DNA from: Neisseria canis
GTDB lineage: Bacteria; Pseudomonadota; Gammaproteobacteria; Burkholderiales; Neisseriaceae
Direction: 5' to 3'
Length of the DNA stretch: 64,000 nt
NCBI RefSeq assembly: GCF_900636765.1
Contig: NZ_LR134313.1
Location: 868,001-932,000, forward strand
This document shows, in pieces, positions 17,414 through 27,298 of the stretch (within the stretch, counting starts at the first letter, position 1; the number at the start of each line of letters is the position of its first letter). Both the position numbers and the translations under genes were made by a program. Below the pieces are notes generated by a model. It had not been told where the DNA came from. It searched no databases and was given only the letters and a program-made list of their open reading frames with translations.

Positions 17414-19314
17414 GAATATGCTCCTGTTTCGGTAATCTGCTTAAAGCGGTTTGCGTTTGGAAATCAATCGGTTTATGCGTGTGCCGTTAGTGATGGCGGT
17501 ATGGGGATAAATTCGGTTTGCGAACCGCGGCAGGCTTGGGCGGCTGCGATTTGGTCTCCCCGTTCGTGCCGCGCGATAAACCTGAGTTGGCACGAAGCGA
17601 TTTCCAGCTCTTCCGCAAAAGAGGTTCGGTAGTTGCAGTCGATGCGCCGTTTTTCCACATCTACAAACACGGTGTCCAGCACCATATCTTTACACAAAGA
17701 CTGATTGGCTGCGGTATAGGCATGGACGAACACGGTTTCTACCGGCAGTTCGACGGTAAAGTGTTGGTTGGGCGCTTGGAAGGAATGCACCATGCCAGTG
17801 AAACCGAGTTCATAAATATGGTTGGGTTTCAGGTGTGGCAGTTGCAGCGAGGGATGCGCGCCGTTCCAATATGCCATAGAAAAATCTTCCGGCAGCAGCG
17901 GGGCGCGGTTTTCAATCCATTGGGCGTCGGCGGTGCCGGTATGTTTGGCGCGTTGGGCGAAGTAGCGCGGCATAAAGCCGAAGCCTTCGGGGGAGGCTTT
18001 TTCGGCAGGATCGCACACGGGTTTGGCCGGATCGTAAATCTGATGGGCTCTCAGCATCCGCTTGAAGCTGTTTTTTTGCAGGAAAGATTTCGGATAATAG
18101 CCGATGCCGATGACGTTTTCCTGATAGCCTGTGTGGTCGTCTTCAACTTCGCTCCCGCCGAAGGCAAATTCATAGCGGATGGGCAGGGAGAGGATAGGGG
18201 AGGGTTCGCCGACAGACCAGCCCACGGCTTCGCGTATCCAATAGCGCTCTCCCGTAACGGCAAGGGTTTTGCGGTAATCGCCGATGCTGACCGAGGCGGC
18301 GAATTGTCGGGCGGGCAGATCGTCGGGTGCGTAGGCTACCGCATTGATCACAAAATCCGTTTTAGGCTTATAGAGGCAGAAATCGCTTTCCAACTCGGTG
18401 GCGGTTTGCGACGGCTCGCCGTAAAAGGTATCGGCAAACGTAAGCGGCGTTTGCGTGCGGGCAAACTGTAATTCCGTCTTGCCGGTTGCCGGGTCGATTT
18501 CAAACTCATAGCTGACTTTGGCTACCACAACATCATACGTTCGATCCAATTGGTCGACGTTTTTAAACTGTTGTGTGTGGAAACAGGTAAAGTTTTCCAG
18601 TTCGAACATGGCGGTTCTTCTCTAGTTGATGTCCACTTTTTTACCGTCCATATCCACCACTTTGGTGCCGACGACTTTGATTTTTTTGCTGACAATCGCA
18701 ATCTTGTTTTTATCCATCACAATCATGGAATTACCGACTTGCAGGGTAATTTTGGAATTGGCGGACAAAGTAATGTTGCGGCCGGCATTGAGGCCGATGT
18801 TCATGCCGGCATTGATGTTCATGATCAGGCCGACGCTGTGCATTTCCGCCGCGCCGACGTTGGTCATCCAACCGCCGCCGACGTTCAGCATATAGCCCGC
18901 ACCGATATTGGTCATCTGGCCGATGCCGACGTTGTTCATACCGTTTTTGCTCACCGTTTCCTGTTTGTTGCCGCCGATGCTGCTGACTTCGTTCGAAACA
19001 ACGGTTTTATTGCGGTTGGCACCGACGGTAAATGCTTGGTTTTGGCCGACGGTAACGTTTTGATCCTGCCCCACGGTCAAAGCCTGACTTTGGCCGATGG
19101 TTACATTTTCGTTTTGACCGACCGAACGGCTGCGGTTCATCGCCACGTCGACGCTTTGGTCTTTACCCACGCTGGTACTTTGGTTTTGGCCGACACTGAT
19201 GCTTTGGTTTTGGGTGATGCTGGCCGTTTCGTTCTGGCCCACCGATTTGGTGCGGTTTTGGGTAATCGAAGCCGTTTCGTTTTTCTGAACGGTTTTCGCC
19301 CTGTCGCCCACCAC
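16632..19314. repeat. 2.68-kb direct repeat, copy 2
   Basis: This is the partner of 9892-12574. Here the repeat ends inside the intact vgrG, which shows that this copy holds the original context and that the other is the inserted duplicate. Confidence 0.8.
17473..18609 (-). CDS. DUF2169 T6SS effector adaptor (copy 2, next to intact vgrG)
   Basis: This 378-residue protein is identical to the one at 10733-11869. It sits 12 bases after the vgrG stop and 59 bases before the Rhs gene at 13226-17413. The order vgrG, DUF2169, PAAR-like effector, immunity is the classic arrangement for adaptor-dependent T6SS cargo. It is expected to bind the PAAR-like N-terminus of Rhs and deliver it to the VgrG tip before firing. 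Since the PAAR-like domains of all three minus-strand Rhs proteins are alike, a single adaptor could serve all of them, which would explain the tolerance of the truncated copy at 5289. Confidence 0.85.
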   Translation of the reverse strand: MFELENFTCFHTQQFKNVDQLDRTYDVVVAKVSYEFEIDPATGKTELQFARTQTPLTFADTFYGEPSQTATELESDFCLYKPKTDFVINAVAYAPDDLPARQFAASVSIGDYRKTLAVTGERYWIREAVGWSVGEPSPILSLPIRYEFAFGGSEVEDDHTGYQENVIGIGYYPKSFLQKNSFKRMLRAHQIYDPAKPVCDPAEKASPEGFGFMPRYFAQRAKHTGTADAQWIENRAPLLPEDFSMAYWNGAHPSLQLPHLKPNHIYELGFTGMVHSFQAPNQHFTVELPVETVFVHAYTAANQSLCKDMVLDTVFVDVEKRRIDCNYRTSFAEELEIASCQLRFIARHERGDQIAAAQACRGSQTEFIPIPPSLTAHA

Positions 19315-20895
19315 TGTTACCGTTTCGTTATTGCCGATGGTGGTAGTGCGGTCGTTATTGACATTGCGGGTTTCGTTGTTTTTAACCAGCGATGTCAAAT
19401 CTTTCTGCGCCTGAAAATTCACCATTTCAGAGCCCGCGGTATCGTTGAACATCAACTCATTAAAGTTGGAAAGCGGCGAATTGAAACTTTTACTCTTAAT
19501 ACCGGATTGCTTGGCGGCGGCGGGGAAGCCCCACGGTGGCGACATTGCGCTGTTATACAGACGGCCTAATACGATCGGCCGGTCGGCATCGCCGTTAATG
19601 AAGTCGACCAACACTTCTTCGCCAATACGCGGCGTATTGATGGAACCGTATCCCGCACCGGCCGAGCCTTGCGTTACGCGCACCCAGTTGGAGCTGTTTT
19701 CATCCATTTTGCCGTAGCGGTCCCAATGGAATTGAACTTTAATATCGCCGTATTCGTTGGTATAAACTTCTTCTCCGGCCGGGCCGGTTACCGTTGCAGC
19801 CTGCGTACCCAACACTTTCGGTTTGGGTGTTTTCAGTGGCGGGCGGTATTGGTACGACTTCGGCAATACGCGGAATGAGATTCTGAATTTGCCGATACGG
19901 TCGCCGGTGGTATAGCCGGCTTCTTCAAAATCGTAGTTTGCCTTCAAAATCGTATATTCGGTATTGGATGACGAATGCGGGTGTCTGCTCAGAGTAAACG
20001 TATAGCCCGGAGCAACCGTTAATGCCGTGCCGGAGCCGGTAATGACTTTGGTTTGGCTCTTCAAATCTTCACTGCGCACTTGGCTGTAATTCTGCGCTTC
20101 GGAAACATCGCTGAAGCCGGTATAGAAATCATAGTGTTCCATGGTTACCGAGCTGAAATCGTGAACGGAATCCTGCGATTTCATCGGCACTTTGGCATTT
20201 TTGTAATTGTATTCTTGTGTAACGAACTGGCTGGATTTAAGAGAGTCCCGCTCTTCCCAGATGTCGATATAAGCGGTGCTGGGCGCACCCGGCGCGGTTT
20301 GGCGGGAGTGGTAAGGAATGTTGGAAGAAGGAATCGCCTGCAAAATGCCGACATCGTCGGCGATAACCAGCTCGTGCGAGCCGTTGCTGTGGGTGAAATA
20401 ATAGTAAATGCCTTCTTGTTCAAACAAACGGTTTAAGAAATGAAAACTGGTTTCTTGATATTGAACGCAAAAGCCTCTGGTGCGATAACCTTTTTGGCAT
20501 TTAACCTGATAAGGAAAACCGAATGCAGATAAAACTTCGTTGGCAATATCGAGCACCGATTTATCAACAAACACCCTGCTGTCTACATTTTGAGTGAGAT
20601 ACCACATAAACGGGCGGGCGGTACAAGCATAAGCATGGTAGCCCTCTTCGTCTTCATCTTCGCCGATGTAGCCGAAATCGGTAACCAAGCCGTTCAGGTA
20701 GCGCGGGCTGCCCGCTTCGGTGTCGATTTCCAGCGTTACGGGCTGGCCGATGATATCTTTGCCTTGTAAATTGGAATCTTTAGAAACAAATGTGATATCA
20801 AATTCAAAAAGATTGGAAACGGATTCCGCCCCAAGCATTTTTTTGAATAACAGTTGTGGTCCCAAAGGTGTATGAGCAACGATCGTTCTATTCAT
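18622..20895 (-). CDS. vgrG: VgrG (TssI) spike protein
   Basis: This is the trimeric T6SS spike. I choose the ATG at 20895 (757 residues, MNRTIVAHTPLGPQ), which has AAGGAA nine bases upstream; an in-frame ATG 36 bases earlier is less likely. Residues 10-350 match the gp27-like base (FCVQYQETSFHFLNRLFEQE). Residues 378-448 match the gp5 OB-fold (YGDIKVQFHWDRYG, INTPRIGEEVLVDF). From about residue 500 the sequence becomes a run of eight-residue repeats such as VGQNQSTS, the expected beta-helical needle. No extra enzymatic domain is visible, so killing depends on the Rhs cargo. It is the first effector gene after tssM, and its last ~240 residues are duplicated at 11882-12603. Confidence 0.95.
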   Translation of the reverse strand: MNRTIVAHTPLGPQLLFKKMLGAESVSNLFEFDITFVSKDSNLQGKDIIGQPVTLEIDTEAGSPRYLNGLVTDFGYIGEDEDEEGYHAYACTARPFMWYLTQNVDSRVFVDKSVLDIANEVLSAFGFPYQVKCQKGYRTRGFCVQYQETSFHFLNRLFEQEGIYYYFTHSNGSHELVIADDVGILQAIPSSNIPYHSRQTAPGAPSTAYIDIWEERDSLKSSQFVTQEYNYKNAKVPMKSQDSVHDFSSVTMEHYDFYTGFSDVSEAQNYSQVRSEDLKSQTKVITGSGTALTVAPGYTFTLSRHPHSSSNTEYTILKANYDFEEAGYTTGDRIGKFRISFRVLPKSYQYRPPLKTPKPKVLGTQAATVTGPAGEEVYTNEYGDIKVQFHWDRYGKMDENSSNWVRVTQGSAGAGYGSINTPRIGEEVLVDFINGDADRPIVLGRLYNSAMSPPWGFPAAAKQSGIKSKSFNSPLSNFNELMFNDTAGSEMVNFQAQKDLTSLVKNNETRNVNNDRTTTIGNNETVTVVGDRAKTVQKNETASITQNRTKSVGQNETASITQNQSISVGQNQSTSVGKDQSVDVAMNRSRSVGQNENVTIGQSQALTVGQDQNVTVGQNQAFTVGANRNKTVVSNEVSSIGGNKQETVSKNGMNNVGIGQMTNIGAGYMLNVGGGWMTNVGAAEMHSVGLIMNINAGMNIGLNAGRNITLSANSKITLQVGNSMIVMDKNKIAIVSKKIKVVGTKVVDMDGKKVDIN

Positions 20896-21044
20896 TTCGG
20901 GAAATTCCTTATTCACATTAAAAACCAACATTCCGTTTGTTAAGCGCCTAAACCTTTATTTTCATCATTTGCAGGATTAGGGCGGAATGATTTCGGAATA
21001 TGTTATTTTCAGACGGCCTACTTGTATCTATCCTTATTAGACGC

Positions 21045-24000
21045 TTAAACGCACTGAAAATTCCTTAATTTATTTAAATTAAAGGGGTTCGATGCGGTAG
21101 AGGTTGTAAATTCAACCACAACGTTTTTGCCTTGGATGTTGTATTCAACCACAGTGGTGTTTCCTGTTTGGCGGACGATTTTTCCTTTTTCAATCAGGCG
21201 GAAGATTGACCACGGCCCGGTGGCGCTGATACCGGCGCTGTTGATTTGAGGGGAAGAAATGTCTATTTTGGCCAAAGCGTTTTCATTTTTAGACGGCCAA
21301 GTAAAGGTCGCAGGATTAACAGGCCCGTGGCTGTATACATAGCTTTTTCCGTCGTACGAAATATTTACGCTCTCCAAGCTGGCATCGAGAATCAAAACTT
21401 TAACTGCGAAATCAAACGAAGGGGTTTCCGAACCTTTGTCGAAATAGCCTTGTCGGATGGCTGCTATGTCGTCCAATTTGGAAAAGCGGTCTTTAAACGC
21501 GCTGTTTTTAGCCGTTAATGTTTCCAGCTTTTCCGAGCGAGCCAACACGGCAGCTTCGCCTGATAAGTTGGTAAATTTGTTGTAGATGCCGTTAGGGCCG
21601 AAGATGCTGGAGAAACTTTCCAAGGCAACATTGTTTTCCGACCCTCTTTCGAAAGGATAGCCCTGTTGGCGTGTTTCTTGGCAACTGTTAGTTAGAGTAG
21701 CCAATTGTTTTTCCAAAGTAGACATGAGTTTCTCATCGACAATCTTATCGGTGTTTTTCAAGATAATCTCAGAAAAATTGTCCAGCATTTGGCGGAAAGG
21801 TGAGGGCAGTCGGTTTACTTCGGCCTTGTATTTCACAAAAGGATCATCGGGAGGTAGATCCACCCCTTTTTCTACCGCAACGTTAACGGCAACCAAATAA
21901 ACATACAAATCGTTAATGGCTTCGGTAATGGCGTTAATGGCGGGAGGCTGATCATTTGTGGTTTCGGTCAGTATATGGAAGTCTGCAAAAGCATCATCAA
22001 CAGGTGTTGCTTGTTTTAAAGCGGCCAATTCGTTTTTCACATTGGCTTCACCTTCAGCGCCTAAAAGCTTGGAGAGGCCGGCTCTGTTTAACCAATCGGC
22101 AATTTTGCTGCCTGCTTTTTCAGTGACCCGATTATCAATGGTTAGCGTTGTGTTATCGCTAATTCCTTTGATGATATTAGCCAAAGGGGAATTTTTTTCA
22201 GACAGCAGTTTGGCAATCTGAATGCTCTCGCGCGATGATTTCGGCGTAACCAATGACAAGTCGGCTAAATAATGATTCCATACTCTAATGTAGTTGCTGA
22301 AATAGAGCCTTTGGGCATCGGAAAGAACGGAAGCCTTGCTTTGGCTTAAAGAGGCGTAATTACCCAGCACCCAATTATCTTCGTTAAAAAACTGTTCTGC
22401 CGATTTAACCATGGCAGGTAATACTTTGGTGATGTATGCCTCTTTGGTATAGATGAAGTTAATCGGTTCTTTTAAAGCCCCGCCTGTTTTGCGACGGAAC
22501 AACAAGTGGCTTTGCACACCGCCCATGCTGGAAAAGGAAACAGGCGTCACCCCTTCTTTTCCTGAGCGGGCAACCGCATTCACGGTATCTTCCAATACCA
22601 TGGTGGCAATGTCTCTTTGTGCAATTTCCTGACGGCGGCGTTCTACCAATGCTTCATCATAGGGTACGCTGGGCGTGATGCTTTGCTTGGAAAGGATTTG
22701 GTTTAACGCTTTCTCAACAGATTTTTTCTGCTGCTCGCTCATGCCTGAAGATTCTGCTTTAGACAGATTAGACATCAGCCAGTTTTGCATAAAAGCCGCA
22801 TCGAAATGTTCTTTATTAAACATCATCAGATAGGCTTTTAAAGCGTTATAGCCATTGATGCCGTCTGAACCGCTGGTTGTGCGCAGAAGCTCGTCCAGCT
22901 TATAGCTGATTAAAGGCATTACGTTGTCTTGGAGAATTCTGCGGTAGGCAGATTCACCCACGTCCTCCATTTGAGCGCCTTGATACAGACCCATGCGGTA
23001 GCCGAGGGGAGGGGACGAGAGATCGGGAATTTCGCTGCTTCTGGTGGTGTCTCTAACGTGTTCTGCAAACGTTACCGCTTTAAGCAAATCGGGCGCATCC
23101 GCATATTTTTTTGCATCCATGCCCAATTTGGTTGCTTTACTGCCGACCTGCTCCAAATAGGAACGGTTATTGGAGTAGCTGTTCAACATCATGGTCAAGC
23201 AGGTAATTACGGTAGCCGCAATCGCGCCGACGCCGAGCCAATACAGCATTTGGTTTTTGACGAACCAAGATTTATTTTCCCCGGCTAAGTTTGCTTCGCT
23301 GAGGATAACGTCGGAAAACAATCTGTTCAGGAAGAAGCTGCGATCAGAGGTCTGAGCTGCGGTTCTCTCCGAATCCAAGTATTTTCTTGATAATTGGAAA
23401 TCGCTTTGCAAACCTTCCAAGATGGGATTGAGATGCTGCCCGGTTTGAGTACCGCTTGAAAAGTAAACACCTCTCCATGCAATCGGTTGCTCAAATTTAG
23501 AAGATTTGGATAGCTCTTTAAAGAGAGAAAGCACGGCTTGGTTCAGACGTTCAAACTCTTCAGGGAAAGCAAAAGCAGCAGCTTTGTCTTCAGAAGATTC
23601 CAGTTGATGGATAGTACCCAACATAGAAGAGCGCAATTTATCCACAATCTCCGATAAGGCATTGGATGCGGTGGCAATCGGCGTTTCCATTCCTTCTGTG
23701 TCAGACAGGGAAATACCTAAGTATTGGTTTCTTTGCTCTTCTGTTAAATGAGCGAAGAATTTATCAAAACCATGTAGCAAATCCAGTTTGGTAATCATGA
23801 GGTAAACAGGGAAATGAATACCTAGTTTGGTATGCATTTCGTGGATTCTTTTGCGTAGCTCTGCCGATATTTCCGTGATATTGGTTTTACCGCCCAATAA
23901 GTCGTCCACGCCCACAGTAACCAATACACCGTTGATAGGTTGTTTGGGGCGGTAGCGTTTCAGCAACGATACAAATTCTTCCCAGTCGCTGGAATCTTTA

Positions 24001-24602
24001 TTGCTGTGGTTATCGTGCAGAGACAATCTGCCGGCAGTATCCAGCAAAACGATTTCATCAGATAAAAACCAATCGCAATCCCGTGTGCCTGCCAAGCCGC
24101 TGACAGACGTTCCCAAAGTGCTTTCCAGTGGGAAATTAAGGCCGGAGCGTTTCAGAGCTGTGGTTTTACCAGAGCCTGCTGCGCCCAAAACGACATACCA
24201 CGGCATTTGGTAAAGGTATTGGCCTTCTTCCAGTCTCGCCAATAGGCTGTTTTTCGATTTGGAAAACTTGGCGTTTTTCAGCACTTTGTCCATCTCGGCA
24301 AACTGGCGGCTCATAGAGCTGATATCGCTTGCACTTTTCAAAATGGGTTCTTGTGCGGCTTTGATTTCTTTTAATAAAGCAGCATTACGGCGCGATTCGC
24401 GATATTGACGGAATACGGCTTTAGCCAACCAAATACCGACAATGGCAGCACACACGGCAAAGCGCACGACTTTGCTCGCTAAAGGACGGATTTCTCCTAT
24501 GGAAATCAGCGGGCCGATAAACCATACCAATATAATCAGACCGGCGATACCCAACATTACCCATAAAGAACGGGAACCTAGAAAATAAAGAATTTTTTTC
24601 AT
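21045..24602 (-). CDS. tssM: TssM (IcmF-like) T6SS inner-membrane protein
   Basis: This 1185-residue protein is the large stalk protein that spans the inner membrane and contacts the lipoprotein TssJ in the periplasm. Apolar segments at about residues 10-32 and 46-63, and a third near 443-465 (LGVGAIAATVITCLTMML), give the expected three-helix topology. A Walker A motif (GAAGSGKTT, about residues 140-148) in the cytoplasmic domain is intact, so this is the nucleotide-binding type. The remainder is the large periplasmic region typical of the family. It is followed, in the direction of transcription, by vgrG after a 149-base gap with one uptake sequence. Confidence 0.95.
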   Translation of the reverse strand: MKKILYFLGSRSLWVMLGIAGLIILVWFIGPLISIGEIRPLASKVVRFAVCAAIVGIWLAKAVFRQYRESRRNAALLKEIKAAQEPILKSASDISSMSRQFAEMDKVLKNAKFSKSKNSLLARLEEGQYLYQMPWYVVLGAAGSGKTTALKRSGLNFPLESTLGTSVSGLAGTRDCDWFLSDEIVLLDTAGRLSLHDNHSNKDSSDWEEFVSLLKRYRPKQPINGVLVTVGVDDLLGGKTNITEISAELRKRIHEMHTKLGIHFPVYLMITKLDLLHGFDKFFAHLTEEQRNQYLGISLSDTEGMETPIATASNALSEIVDKLRSSMLGTIHQLESSEDKAAAFAFPEEFERLNQAVLSLFKELSKSSKFEQPIAWRGVYFSSGTQTGQHLNPILEGLQSDFQLSRKYLDSERTAAQTSDRSFFLNRLFSDVILSEANLAGENKSWFVKNQMLYWLGVGAIAATVITCLTMMLNSYSNNRSYLEQVGSKATKLGMDAKKYADAPDLLKAVTFAEHVRDTTRSSEIPDLSSPPLGYRMGLYQGAQMEDVGESAYRRILQDNVMPLISYKLDELLRTTSGSDGINGYNALKAYLMMFNKEHFDAAFMQNWLMSNLSKAESSGMSEQQKKSVEKALNQILSKQSITPSVPYDEALVERRRQEIAQRDIATMVLEDTVNAVARSGKEGVTPVSFSSMGGVQSHLLFRRKTGGALKEPINFIYTKEAYITKVLPAMVKSAEQFFNEDNWVLGNYASLSQSKASVLSDAQRLYFSNYIRVWNHYLADLSLVTPKSSRESIQIAKLLSEKNSPLANIIKGISDNTTLTIDNRVTEKAGSKIADWLNRAGLSKLLGAEGEANVKNELAALKQATPVDDAFADFHILTETTNDQPPAINAITEAINDLYVYLVAVNVAVEKGVDLPPDDPFVKYKAEVNRLPSPFRQMLDNFSEIILKNTDKIVDEKLMSTLEKQLATLTNSCQETRQQGYPFERGSENNVALESFSSIFGPNGIYNKFTNLSGEAAVLARSEKLETLTAKNSAFKDRFSKLDDIAAIRQGYFDKGSETPSFDFAVKVLILDASLESVNISYDGKSYVYSHGPVNPATFTWPSKNENALAKIDISSPQINSAGISATGPWSIFRLIEKGKIVRQTGNTTVVEYNIQGKNVVVEFTTSTASNPFNLNKLRNFQCV

Positions 24603-24633
24603 GTTTGTTTTTCCGTATCAATCCAATTTCAGA

Positions 24634-25899
24634 TTATTGACCTGCACTGACATCGCTGCTTGGTTGGGCAGCCGGAGCGTCGGTTTGCACTTCTACTGCG
24701 CTGCCCAGTTTAGGGCCGCTGCCAGTCGTGAATAGGGTAATTTCAACCCGTCGGTTTTTGGCTCTGTTTTCCACCGTATCATTCGGTACAACCGGATTGG
24801 TCGAACCGCGTCCTTCCGAACGGATACGCGTTCCGCCGTTTTTAACGTAAGTTAAGAGAATTTCTTTTACCGCATCAGCCCGACCTTGTGAGAGATGCCA
24901 GTTGGACGGGAAATTCAAGCTTTGAATAGGCTTGTCATCGGTATAGCCTGTAACGACAATTTGCCCTTCGACACTATCCAAAGCCTGACCGACCGTAGCC
25001 AAGACGGGGTAGTATTGGTCTTGAATCTGTGCGGAGCCTGATTCAAACAAACCGTCGCCCAAAATGGTTACTGTGCTTCTGTCTTGGGAGTCTTCAACAG
25101 ATACCAGTTTTCTGGCGATTTCGTTTTCCAATAAAGGCCGCAGGCGGATGGTGTTTTTGGTTTCCTGCTGTTTAGGTGCGACAGCGGGAAGTTTGAGGCT
25201 GTTTACTTTTGTGCTGGCGGTATCAAAGTCATCGCCCAACGACCATTGCATCGCGAAATAGCCTATTCCCAAAGCAACTGCGCCTAATACGCCTACTACC
25301 CATAAAGGAATGGTCAGCCGCTGTTTTCGCTGGATGGTATTGGTAACAATCGGATCGTGCTTGAAGAGATTAACGGTTTGATCCGGCCGTTTGCTGTGAA
25401 TCAAGGCGAGCAAGTCTCTTTTGATTTTGTCGATTTCCAATTCGCCGCTGTTTAAAACTTGGTATTTGCCTTTGTAGCCGAACTGCAGGCACAAGTACAT
25501 AAACTCTAATAAATCGATGTTTTTATCAGGGTCTTGCTTTAAGTTTTGAATAATTTCAAAAAAGCGCTCACCACCCCATGTCTCATCGTAAAAGGACACC
25601 AGCAGGCTGTTTTTCGACCACGTTTCATCTGCCCAGCCTGCACGGACTGCCAATTCATCTACGAATGTACACAAGCAGTATTTCGCAGCTTGAATGGCAT
25701 CATATTTCGCTCCGTTTTTCTCAGCATTCTCTTCAAAGTTATTGATTAAAAGAGAAAACTTATTAATCAAGCTGTCGGTAGAGAGTTGACTGGTGGTTTG
25801 CTGCATGGCATTCACCAAGATAAAAACGGGTTTGGCAGCTTCAATCAAAGGGTTGTAGATATTTACTGCGCTATGTGCTGCATTATTCTGGTTATTCAT
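24634..25899 (-). CDS. tssL: TssL (DotU-like) with OmpA-like peptidoglycan-binding domain
   Basis: This 421-residue protein has an N-terminal cytoplasmic DotU domain (residues 10-180, including YCLCTFVDELA and WGGERFFEII), one membrane helix at about 196-218 and a C-terminal OmpA-like domain at 275-392 (VVTGYTDD, LSQGRADAV, RRVEITLF). This is the extended form of TssL that anchors the membrane complex to peptidoglycan without a separate TagL protein. It lies 31 bases upstream of tssM and 24 bases downstream of tssK. Confidence 0.95.
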   Translation of the reverse strand: MNNQNNAAHSAVNIYNPLIEAAKPVFILVNAMQQTTSQLSTDSLINKFSLLINNFEENAEKNGAKYDAIQAAKYCLCTFVDELAVRAGWADETWSKNSLLVSFYDETWGGERFFEIIQNLKQDPDKNIDLLEFMYLCLQFGYKGKYQVLNSGELEIDKIKRDLLALIHSKRPDQTVNLFKHDPIVTNTIQRKQRLTIPLWVVGVLGAVALGIGYFAMQWSLGDDFDTASTKVNSLKLPAVAPKQQETKNTIRLRPLLENEIARKLVSVEDSQDRSTVTILGDGLFESGSAQIQDQYYPVLATVGQALDSVEGQIVVTGYTDDKPIQSLNFPSNWHLSQGRADAVKEILLTYVKNGGTRIRSEGRGSTNPVVPNDTVENRAKNRRVEITLFTTGSGPKLGSAVEVQTDAPAAQPSSDVSAGQ

Positions 25900-25923
25900 A
25901 ATGAAATTCCAAATTAAACCAAA

Positions 25924-27267
25924 TTAACTCAAAGACTTAATTGCCCAAAATTCAACATCTAAATTCGGAAAATTACCGGCTAAATGGAAGGCCATGCCCG
26001 AAGAAGTGTCAAACATATCCCACATCTCGTGTTTTTTATCCAACTCGAAATAAACATAGCCGCTGTGGTAGGGCAATTCTCTCGGTGCAACGGATAAGGC
26101 GTGTACCCTGATTCCGGGCAGGTGGTAGGCGACTAATTCTTTTACTTTTTCCACCGTACCTATCTTCACCACGCTTGGAATTTTTTGGCGCAATGCTTCG
26201 TTCGGCATATCGGCTTTGATGGCGAGAACGAATGAGGCTTTATCCAGCAGGCTTTGATCAGGCGTTTGGGCAACGTGCGTTGCCTCGTCGCGCATGTCGA
26301 GAGGAATTCTGATCGCTCTTTGCTCAAGCACGATAGAAAGTGATTTACGCAGATTGAAAAATAATTTTCCGAAGCATGAGGCCAAGTCGTTGTGCTGATA
26401 CACAGGAATTTCGCCTACTTTGCGGGCAGGTAAGAAAGTCATCAAATCGGCACACAACTTCGACAGATTAACGAATAATTGTTCCGGATGGGTTTGGCGG
26501 GCGCCTTCATTTTCATGGTGTAAATAGGCCAAATATCTGTTGATGGTTTGGAGCATCATGAAATCCATCACTTCAACAGAACCTCCAGTATTGGGATCGT
26601 TTACAGCATTGGCCAAGCTATTGCTTTTCTGCATCAAAAGGCCGTATATCTCTGAAATATAAGCCTTTAAATGCTGTTGCTTTTGGCTGCCGAGACAGGG
26701 CGGGATATAGGATTCGTCTAAGACCACCTCGAAATCTGCCGAACTGGAATGGATAAGCGCTATGGGGAGGGCAGTTTGTCCGCTGGTAACATCGCTTTCT
26801 AAAACCAGCATGGGGTTAAGCTCTGCCAACGTAACTTGGCGGCCGTCTAATTCGGTATTGGTGGTATCTGCAAGTGTTTTATCAAATGCTTTATAGCGGT
26901 GAGGGGCAGTTGAGTCTTGATCCGGAAAGCAAATCTCATTGTTCACGGAAGAGGGTAAGTTAACGGCCAAGCAGATTTTGGTGTCTTTAATATTGGCAGG
27001 AACGGTTAAGTTCAGATTTTCGAGTTGTTTCTGAGAAAGTAAAAAGACCGAGCCGTCGGGAAACACGCCTTCTGCTTCATGAATACCGATTACCCCGCGC
27101 TTGAGGCCGTCTGAATCCAAAACGAGTGAAGAAAATCCCCAAAAATAGCCTTCACGGGAAACGGCTAATTGACGTAAACCGGATTCAATGTAACGTTCAA
27201 ATTGCTGGAAATGTTGGGGAGCAATGAAGATTCCCTCAGACCAGACCACTTTTGCTTCTATCGCCAT
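25924..27267 (-). CDS. tssK: TssK baseplate protein
   Basis: This 447-residue protein begins with the signature KVVWSEGIFIAPQHFQQFER, shared by TssK proteins. TssK is the trimeric baseplate adaptor that links the TssEFG wedge to the cytoplasmic parts of TssL and TssM. The length is normal for the family and no membrane segment is seen. It lies between tssJ and tssL with short gaps, as part of one operon. Confidence 0.93.
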   Translation of the reverse strand: MAIEAKVVWSEGIFIAPQHFQQFERYIESGLRQLAVSREGYFWGFSSLVLDSDGLKRGVIGIHEAEGVFPDGSVFLLSQKQLENLNLTVPANIKDTKICLAVNLPSSVNNEICFPDQDSTAPHRYKAFDKTLADTTNTELDGRQVTLAELNPMLVLESDVTSGQTALPIALIHSSSADFEVVLDESYIPPCLGSQKQQHLKAYISEIYGLLMQKSNSLANAVNDPNTGGSVEVMDFMMLQTINRYLAYLHHENEGARQTHPEQLFVNLSKLCADLMTFLPARKVGEIPVYQHNDLASCFGKLFFNLRKSLSIVLEQRAIRIPLDMRDEATHVAQTPDQSLLDKASFVLAIKADMPNEALRQKIPSVVKIGTVEKVKELVAYHLPGIRVHALSVAPRELPYHSGYVYFELDKKHEMWDMFDTSSGMAFHLAGNFPNLDVEFWAIKSLS

Positions 27268-27298
27268 GTTTTCAACCTAAATCTTCTATATAAAGTTA

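Noticed and set aside
19030..19330. Tandem DNA repeat in vgrG considered as a minisatellite
   Set aside because: The repetition reflects the eight-residue beta-helix repeats of the protein and the units are diverged at the base level.
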